Shown here: piece by piece, positions 49,591-54,351 of the stretch
Numbering within the stretch: the first letter of the stretch is position 1
How the letters are laid out: every line of letters begins with the position of its first letter
Source of the DNA: Acetobacteraceae bacterium
GTDB lineage: Bacteria > Pseudomonadota > Alphaproteobacteria > Acetobacterales > Acetobacteraceae
Direction: 5' to 3'
Assembly (NCBI GenBank): GCA_003506895.1
Contig: DNXO01000084.1
Location: 258,131 to 312,481, forward strand
Length of the DNA: 54,351 bases
The notes under the pieces: model-generated
Told to the model about the DNA's origin: nothing
Database searches by the model: none
The model's input: the letters and a program-made list of their open reading frames with translations, nothing else
Made by a program: the position numbers and the translations under genes

Positions 49591-50772
49591 TCACCACCCG
49601 ATATCGGTCGGCCGCAGCCCCATCAGGGCCTTGCCCGCGGACTCATAATGCACAGGCAACGCGGCGAGATGTTGAACCGCGACATGGGCATCGCGAAAAT
49701 ACCGCTCAAGCGGATTGCGGCTGTAGATCGCATTGGTGCCTGCCGCATGGAACACGAGGTCAACGGCGCGAACCGCCTCGCGCATGCCGTGGGCGATGGC
49801 CAACCGAACCTGGGCCACGGGCTGGTCGAGGTCGGGGGCATTGGAACAGACGGCCTGCCAGGCGGTTCCCAAGGAGTCGATGACGTAAGCGCGGGCGGCG
49901 TTCAGGATCGCCTCGGCCTCCGCCAGACGCGCCTGGATGTAGGGGCGGTCGCGCAACAGTGTCGCCGATTGGGTGGTGCCTTCACTGGCCGCCAGATACT
50001 TGAAGGCGTCGATGGCGCCCCGAGCGTTGCCAAGGGCGTTGGCCGCTGTTCCGGTCCAGGAGGCGGCGAAGGTGATTCTGGGGTGATACAGGTGGCCGGT
50101 TTCCAACGGCCTGTCGGTCACCGAACAGGTATGTTCGGCGGGAACGAAGACGTCATCGACAATGTAGTCCTGGCTACCGGTTCCCCGCATGCCGACGACC
50201 GACCAGGTATCCACGATCGTTGCGACATGCGCTGGCAGCCACATCGCCCGCACCGTCGGGGCCCCGGTCGGTGTCAGGCGTGGCGTGTCGCCATCCATGA
50301 CGAGCGCGGAACAATAGAGCCATGTCGCGTGGTTGATCCCGCTGGCGAAGTTCCACTGGCCCTTGACGCGATAACCGCCTTCCACCGCGAACGCCTTACC
50401 CATCGGGCGCAGCGACCCGGCCGCCCTGAAGTTGGCGGGCTGGCCGGCGAAGTGACGGCCGACCTCCACCGGCATCAAGGCCATGAACGCGGCGATGGCG
50501 TTGGCCACCATGACGCACCAGCCGGCCGACCCGTCAGCCTTGGAAATCTCTTCGATCACATGAAAGGCGGTGAGGGGTGGTAGCTCCAATCCCCCCATCG
50601 ACCGTGGCAATGCCATCTGGAACAAGCCGCCGGCCGCGAAGGCGTCCGCGACATGCGGTGGCAGGCGGCGCGTTTGTTCGGCTTCCTCGCGCGCGGCCAG
50701 GACCAGCGGAGCCAGGCCGCGCGCCGTTGCGATAATATCGGTGGGCGCTTGCCCTATATCGTTTGGCGCCAT
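49591..50772 (-). CDS. Acyl-CoA dehydrogenase-fold flavin monooxygenase-like protein
   Basis: A 393-residue protein with the acyl-CoA dehydrogenase fold. It resembles the group of flavin-dependent hydroxylases (DszC/HpaB-C2/HsaA-like), as shown by VIEEISKADGSAGWCVMVAN, SLRPMGKAFAVEGGYRVKGQWNFASGI and VVGMRGTGSQDYIVDDVFVP. The active-site Glu of true dehydrogenases is not evident. Such enzymes use reduced flavin and oxygen. The start at 50772 (MAPNDIGQ) has GGAAAC upstream; the longer frame lacks similarity. It diverges from an LLM monooxygenase gene with 122 nt between starts. No flavin reductase gene is adjacent. Confidence 0.85.
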   Translation of the reverse strand: MAPNDIGQAPTDIIATARGLAPLVLAAREEAEQTRRLPPHVADAFAAGGLFQMALPRSMGGLELPPLTAFHVIEEISKADGSAGWCVMVANAIAAFMALMPVEVGRHFAGQPANFRAAGSLRPMGKAFAVEGGYRVKGQWNFASGINHATWLYCSALVMDGDTPRLTPTGAPTVRAMWLPAHVATIVDTWSVVGMRGTGSQDYIVDDVFVPAEHTCSVTDRPLETGHLYHPRITFAASWTGTAANALGNARGAIDAFKYLAASEGTTQSATLLRDRPYIQARLAEAEAILNAARAYVIDSLGTAWQAVCSNAPDLDQPVAQVRLAIAHGMREAVRAVDLVFHAAGTNAIYSRNPLERYFRDAHVAVQHLAALPVHYESAGKALMGLRPTDIGW

Positions 50773-50894
50773 TGGCCGTTTCCTTCCCAACGCTTCCTGT
50801 GGCGAAGTATGGCGCCGGTTGGGCGGTCTGACCAATGCTTGCCAGCGCCGCCCGATTCTGGCCCCCTGCCGCACGGTTTCGTATAGAGGTCGCC

Positions 50895-52040
50895 ATGCCC
50901 CATCCCCCGAACCCCCTGTTCGGCCCCAACCGCTTCAAGCTGGGCATCTTCAGCGCGAACTGCGACGGCGGCCTGACCATGAGTCTGGCACCCGAACGCT
51001 GGAAGGCGGATTGGGATGACATCGCCGCCATGACCAGGATCGCCGACGATGCCGGGATCGAGTTCATCCTGCCGGTGGCCAAATGGCGCGGTTATCAGGG
51101 CAAGGCGAACATCTATGGCCGCTCCTTCGAAACCCTGACCCACGGCGCCGCCCTGGGCGCGATCACCAAGCGGATCGCTATCTTCTCCACCGTTCATGTG
51201 CCGCTGGTTACTCCGGCGTTCGGCGCCAAGGCGATTGCCACTATCGACCACGTGACGCACGGCCGGGCGGGACTAAACATCGTCTGCGGGTGGAACCAGG
51301 CGGAGTTCGACCTGCATGGCGTCACCATCGATCCTGACACACGCTACGACCACGGCCTGGAATGGTTCCAGATATGGGCGAAACTGCTGGAAGGTGGACC
51401 AGAGTTCGACTGGGACGGCCGCTTCTTCAAACTGAAGCGTCTCCAGACCGACCCGGTGTCGGTGCAACGGCCCCGCCCGCCCGTGATGTCGGCCGGGTTC
51501 TCACCGCGCGGCCGGGACTTCGCCGCTCGGGCCGCCGACGTGCTGTTCCTGAACGTAACCGAGTTGGATCAGGTGCCCGCACTGCTGGCCGACGTGACCC
51601 AGCATATGGCTCGGTACAACCGCACCATCTCGGTTTACACCATGGCGCATGTCGTCTGCCGTCCGACCCGGCAGGAGGCCGAGGATTACTTTCATTACTT
51701 CGCGGAAGACATGGCCGACACGGAAGGCCAGGCTTATTACCGGCAGAACCGTGGTGCCACCGTGCCTGGTGCCCCCATCGCAGGCGCTGCCGAGCCGATC
51801 GCGCGCCCGTTCGAAAACCGATTCACGCGGGGCAGCGACAAGAAATACCAGGGCGGATATCCCGGCGCCTATCCGTTCGTCGGCTCCCCCGACGATATCG
51901 CCGAGGAAATGGCACGCATGAGCGCCAGCGGCCTCGCCGGTTGCACCATCGCGTTCGTTGACTACCTGAAGGAAATCCCGTTCTTCGTGCAAGAGGTTCT
52001 GCCCCGCCTGGAACGGCTGGGCCTGCGCGTGCCGGGCTAG
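50895..52040 (+). CDS. LLM-class flavin-dependent monooxygenase, RutA-like
   Basis: A 381-residue luciferase-like (TIM-barrel) monooxygenase. It resembles RutA pyrimidine oxygenases and related alkanesulfonate-type enzymes: FKLGIFSANCDGGL at the start, TIDHVTHGRAGLNIVCGWNQAEF in the middle and VSAGFSPRGRDFA-type flavin-binding segments (here MSAGFSPRGRDFAAR), with GSPDDIAEEMARM near the end. It uses FMNH2 and oxygen. The start at 50895 (MPHPPNPLFG) precedes the barrel; weak AGAGGT lies upstream. The rest of the rut operon is absent, so pyrimidine is only one possible substrate. The stop overlaps convergent eutC by four bases. Confidence 0.86.
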   Translation: MPHPPNPLFGPNRFKLGIFSANCDGGLTMSLAPERWKADWDDIAAMTRIADDAGIEFILPVAKWRGYQGKANIYGRSFETLTHGAALGAITKRIAIFSTVHVPLVTPAFGAKAIATIDHVTHGRAGLNIVCGWNQAEFDLHGVTIDPDTRYDHGLEWFQIWAKLLEGGPEFDWDGRFFKLKRLQTDPVSVQRPRPPVMSAGFSPRGRDFAARAADVLFLNVTELDQVPALLADVTQHMARYNRTISVYTMAHVVCRPTRQEAEDYFHYFAEDMADTEGQAYYRQNRGATVPGAPIAGAAEPIARPFENRFTRGSDKKYQGGYPGAYPFVGSPDDIAEEMARMSASGLAGCTIAFVDYLKEIPFFVQEVLPRLERLGLRVPG

Positions 52041-52747
52041 GTAATCAACCCACGGTCGTCCTTCAGGTTCACGCCTGTCAGCTTGCGCCGCCGCGCCTCG
52101 GTCAGCAGCCAGACCAGCATGTCGGCGGCGGCTTCATAGGACAGCCCGGCTTCATGAATGTTGGAGATGCAGTTCCGCTCCGCATCCCGCCGGCCGATGC
52201 GTGGCTGGTAGGTGATATAAGCGCCAAGACTGTTGGCAACGCTCAGACCCGGCCGTTCACCGATCAGCATGACGCAGAGTGTCGCCTGCATGAGCGCTCC
52301 AATCGCGTCGCCCAGCGCGACCCGAACCTGCGAGGCGATGACCACCGGGGCGATTGTCCAGCCGGTGAGCCGGTCGAAGCAGACGCGCAACAGCGGTGGT
52401 GCGTGCAGTTGCACGGCGGCCGGTGAGAGCCCGTCGCCGACAACGAACACCACGTCGCAGGGGCCCGACAACACCCCCTGGCAAGCGGGATCGAGCTGAC
52501 GTCCCAGATCGGGGCGCCGCAGATACGTGGGGCGATCCAATGCCCGGCTGCGAACCGTTACACTTGGCACCGGGGCAATCGCCGCCGCCAGCGCCGCTGT
52601 ATCGAAATCCGCATGAACCGCATCCCGCGCCCGGGCATGGGCGAGTTGGAACGCCAACACATCGCGCACCGGCAGGGCGTCGCCGGTGCGCCCCAAACCG
52701 ATCCGCGCGCGGGTTGTCGCCCGCAATGCCAGCCACGGATCAGACAT
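52037..52747 (-). CDS. eutC: Ethanolamine ammonia-lyase small subunit
   Basis: A 236-residue subunit that with EutB forms the adenosylcobalamin-dependent enzyme converting ethanolamine to acetaldehyde and ammonia. GRTGDALPVRDVLAFQLAHARARDAVH is the family N-terminus, and VVGDGLSPAAVQ, LIGERPGLSVANSLGAY and RNCISNIHEAGLSYEAA are the conserved cobalamin-side motifs. It overlaps eutB by 8 nt. There are no eutA reactivase or shell-protein genes here. Confidence 0.96.
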   Translation of the reverse strand: MSDPWLALRATTRARIGLGRTGDALPVRDVLAFQLAHARARDAVHADFDTAALAAAIAPVPSVTVRSRALDRPTYLRRPDLGRQLDPACQGVLSGPCDVVFVVGDGLSPAAVQLHAPPLLRVCFDRLTGWTIAPVVIASQVRVALGDAIGALMQATLCVMLIGERPGLSVANSLGAYITYQPRIGRRDAERNCISNIHEAGLSYEAAADMLVWLLTEARRRKLTGVNLKDDRGLIT

Positions 52748-54113
52748 CGGTCAGCATCCGCATCGCCGCCGGCGCCTGGATGCGTCCTGCCCGGTCCCTC
52801 AGGCCCATCCGCTGTAGCCACGCGTCGAATTCCGGTGCCGGACGCAGGTTGAATTGCGAATGTAGATACATAATGTCGTGGAACGAGGCGCTTTGGTAGT
52901 TCAGCATCACGTCATCCGATCCCGGCACGCCGATCAGGAAATTGACCCCCGCGACGGTCAGCACGGTCATCAGCGTGTCCATGTCGTCCTGGTCGGCCTC
53001 GGCGTGGTTGGTGTAGCAAACATCGACGCCCATCGGCACGCCCATCAGCTTGCCGCAGAAATGATCCTCCAATCCCGCTCGGATGATCTGCTTGCCGTCA
53101 AACAGATACTCGGGACCAATGAATCCCACCACGGTGTTGACCAGCAACGGCGAGAATGCCCGAGCCACCGCGTAGGCGCGGGCCTCAATGGTTTGCTGAT
53201 CGACACCGTGGTGTGCGTCGGCCGACAAGGCAGCGCCCTGTCCGGTTTCGAAATACATGACGTTGGTGCCGATGGTGCCGCGCTTCAGCGACAACGCGGC
53301 GTCCCGCGCCTCCCGCAGGATGTTCAGATTGACGCCGAATCCGGCATTCGCGGCCTGTGTGCCCGCGATTGACTGGAACACCAGATCGACGGGCGCGCCG
53401 CGCCGCATGATCTCCAGCGCGTTGGTGACATGTGTCAATACACAGGTCTGGGTCGGAATATCGTGGCGAAGGCGCAGCGTTTCCAGCATATCCAGCAGCG
53501 CGATTCCGTTGCCGACGCTGTCGGTGGCCGGATTGACGCCGATCACCGCATCGCCGCAGCCCAGCAGCAGGCCGTCGATTGTCGCGGCTCCGATCCCGCG
53601 CAGGTCATCCGTCGGATGGTTCGGCTGCAAACGAGACCCAAGGTGGCCGGGCAGGCCCTGCGTGTTCCGGAACGCGGTGACAACGCGGCACCGGCTGGCG
53701 ACGCTGATCAGGTCCTGATTGCGCATCAGCTTGGTTGCCGCGGCAGCCATCTCGGGCGTTATTCCTGGCGCAATCGCGGTCAGGTGTTCCGGCGTGGCCT
53801 CATAAGACAGCAGCCAGTCGCGAAACCCGCCGACGGTCAGGTGCGAGATCGGGGCGAACGCGGCGGCATCATGGGTGTCCACGATCAGCCGCGTCACCTC
53901 ATCGGTTTCATACGGAACGATCGCATCGTTCAGGAACACGGTCAGCGGCAAATCCGCCAGCACCGATCGTGCGGCCACGCGCTGCGCATCCGTCGCGGCC
54001 GCCAAGCCGGCGAGTTCGTCGCCAGACCGCCGGTGCGAGGCTTTCGCCAGCACGTCCTTCAGATCGGTGAAGCGGTGACGCTCGCCATGGAAGTCGCTGG
54101 TGTAGGATGGCAT
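52740..54113 (-). CDS. eutB: Ethanolamine ammonia-lyase large subunit
   Basis: A 457-residue catalytic subunit with a TIM-barrel. The start at 54113 (MPSYTSDFHGERHRFTDLKD) is preferred because E. coli EutB begins in the same register (fold starts at F...DVLAKA), although its ribosome site is weak. Conserved segments include VLAKASHRRSGDELAGLAA, LGSRLQPNHPTDD, FQSIAGTQAANAGFG and the late QSASFHDIMYLHSQ. With EutC it cleaves ethanolamine using B12. Only eutBC are in the window, the non-microcompartment form common in soil and water proteobacteria. The region upstream holds the repeat hairpins and presumably the promoter. Confidence 0.96.
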   Translation of the reverse strand: MPSYTSDFHGERHRFTDLKDVLAKASHRRSGDELAGLAAATDAQRVAARSVLADLPLTVFLNDAIVPYETDEVTRLIVDTHDAAAFAPISHLTVGGFRDWLLSYEATPEHLTAIAPGITPEMAAAATKLMRNQDLISVASRCRVVTAFRNTQGLPGHLGSRLQPNHPTDDLRGIGAATIDGLLLGCGDAVIGVNPATDSVGNGIALLDMLETLRLRHDIPTQTCVLTHVTNALEIMRRGAPVDLVFQSIAGTQAANAGFGVNLNILREARDAALSLKRGTIGTNVMYFETGQGAALSADAHHGVDQQTIEARAYAVARAFSPLLVNTVVGFIGPEYLFDGKQIIRAGLEDHFCGKLMGVPMGVDVCYTNHAEADQDDMDTLMTVLTVAGVNFLIGVPGSDDVMLNYQSASFHDIMYLHSQFNLRPAPEFDAWLQRMGLRDRAGRIQAPAAMRMLTDV

Positions 54114-54181
54114 GGTCCGGGGCTTTTGCTGCGCCCCCGGATCATGCACGAACTGGCGTGGGTCTGGCGATATCCATAGCG

Positions 54182-54320
54182 GCCGCCCGAAGCTTCGACT
54201 CTTTTGTCAGTCGGCGGGCGGCTGGTATCCTATTGATTTGGCGTGCGGCCGCCCCACCAACCCCGCGCGCATACCAGTCGGCCCTTTGGGCCGCTGGTAT
54301 TATATCCTGGTATCCTGGCG
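54182..54320. repeat. Palindromic ATACCAG repeat cluster at the window end
   Basis: GCCGCCCG (54182-54189) pairs with CGGGCGGC (54215-54222). ATACCAG then CGGCCC (54271-54283, one bulge) pairs with GGGCCG then CTGGTAT (54288-54300) across TTT. CTGGTAT also recurs at 54222, 54294 and 54308. It lies upstream of eutB and resembles the ATACCAG patch at 16603-16620, so a dispersed palindromic element is likely. The window ends here. Confidence 0.5.
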
Positions 54321-54351
54321 CACCCCGCCGGAATGGCGTCCCTCGCAACGA

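Noticed and set aside
54182..54320. CRISPR-like repeats
   Set aside because: The CTGGTAT copies are short and irregularly spaced, with no constant repeat length or spacers.
54142..54348. Minus-strand open frame of 68 codons upstream of eutB
   Set aside because: It covers the palindromic repeats; no ribosome site or recognisable sequence.

Overview
The window reads as chromosomal DNA of a high-GC alphaproteobacterium, most likely of the Acetobacteraceae (Rhodospirillales). The grounds are the strong GC third-position bias, GGAGG-type ribosome sites, housekeeping genes (zwf, hemC, argJ, nhaA) and a repeat-rich surface-type protein ending in a Hint domain, an architecture I associate with that family. 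The taxonomic call is inference. I saw no rRNA, tRNA, CRISPR array, insertion sequence, integrase or replication origin.

Layout. 1-1236: end of a hybrid histidine kinase, followed by an internally deleted aldose 1-epimerase remnant. 1613-8108: small-molecule metabolism genes (two SDRs, a VOC/epimerase-like protein, a two-domain sulfurtransferase, RidA, a ketopantoate-reductase-like protein, an aldo/keto reductase, an orphan substrate-binding protein). 8041-13615: NhaA, glucose-6-phosphate dehydrogenase, HemC, a tyrosine phosphatase and an esterase-like hydrolase. 13938-20993: the Hint protein, a 1100-residue transglutaminase/DUF2126 protein and an EamA permease.

21342-31300 is a coherent sulfide/persulfide response locus. 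A SqrR/BigR-type ArsR repressor, with its two sensor cysteines at the family spacing, diverges from sqr-trxC-DUF2892-cydA-cydB-cydX. On its own side it precedes a rhodanese and an RND adaptor/permease pair. A near-perfect palindrome overlaps both divergent promoters. The layout predicts that sulfide oxidation feeds quinol directly to a bd oxidase, a sulfide-tolerant oxidase type.

31590-38172 holds a CMD-family protein, a lytic transglycosylase with SPOR domain, a Wzm/Wzt-type exporter pair, an amidase, a uronate dehydrogenase and a glutathione S-transferase. 38245-43683 is an accessory stretch. After an unrecognised proline-rich gene comes a visibly AT-richer island with four overlapping minus-strand genes: unknown protein, QueC-like PP-loop enzyme, Xre-ImmA/IrrE fusion and PIN nuclease. 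They have one promoter flanked by two operator-like palindromes. Divergent from them lies a 27-codon hydrophobic peptide gene whose ribosome site is locked in a hairpin. This is the best candidate for an undescribed defence or toxin-antitoxin-like system.

43684-54113 returns to ordinary chromosome: KefB/C-type antiporter, D-2-hydroxyacid dehydrogenase, PpiC/SurA isomerase, ArgJ, a membrane-anchored degenerate HATPase protein with a perfect FNR-type box upstream, two flavin monooxygenase-type enzymes, and ethanolamine ammonia-lyase EutBC without microcompartment genes.
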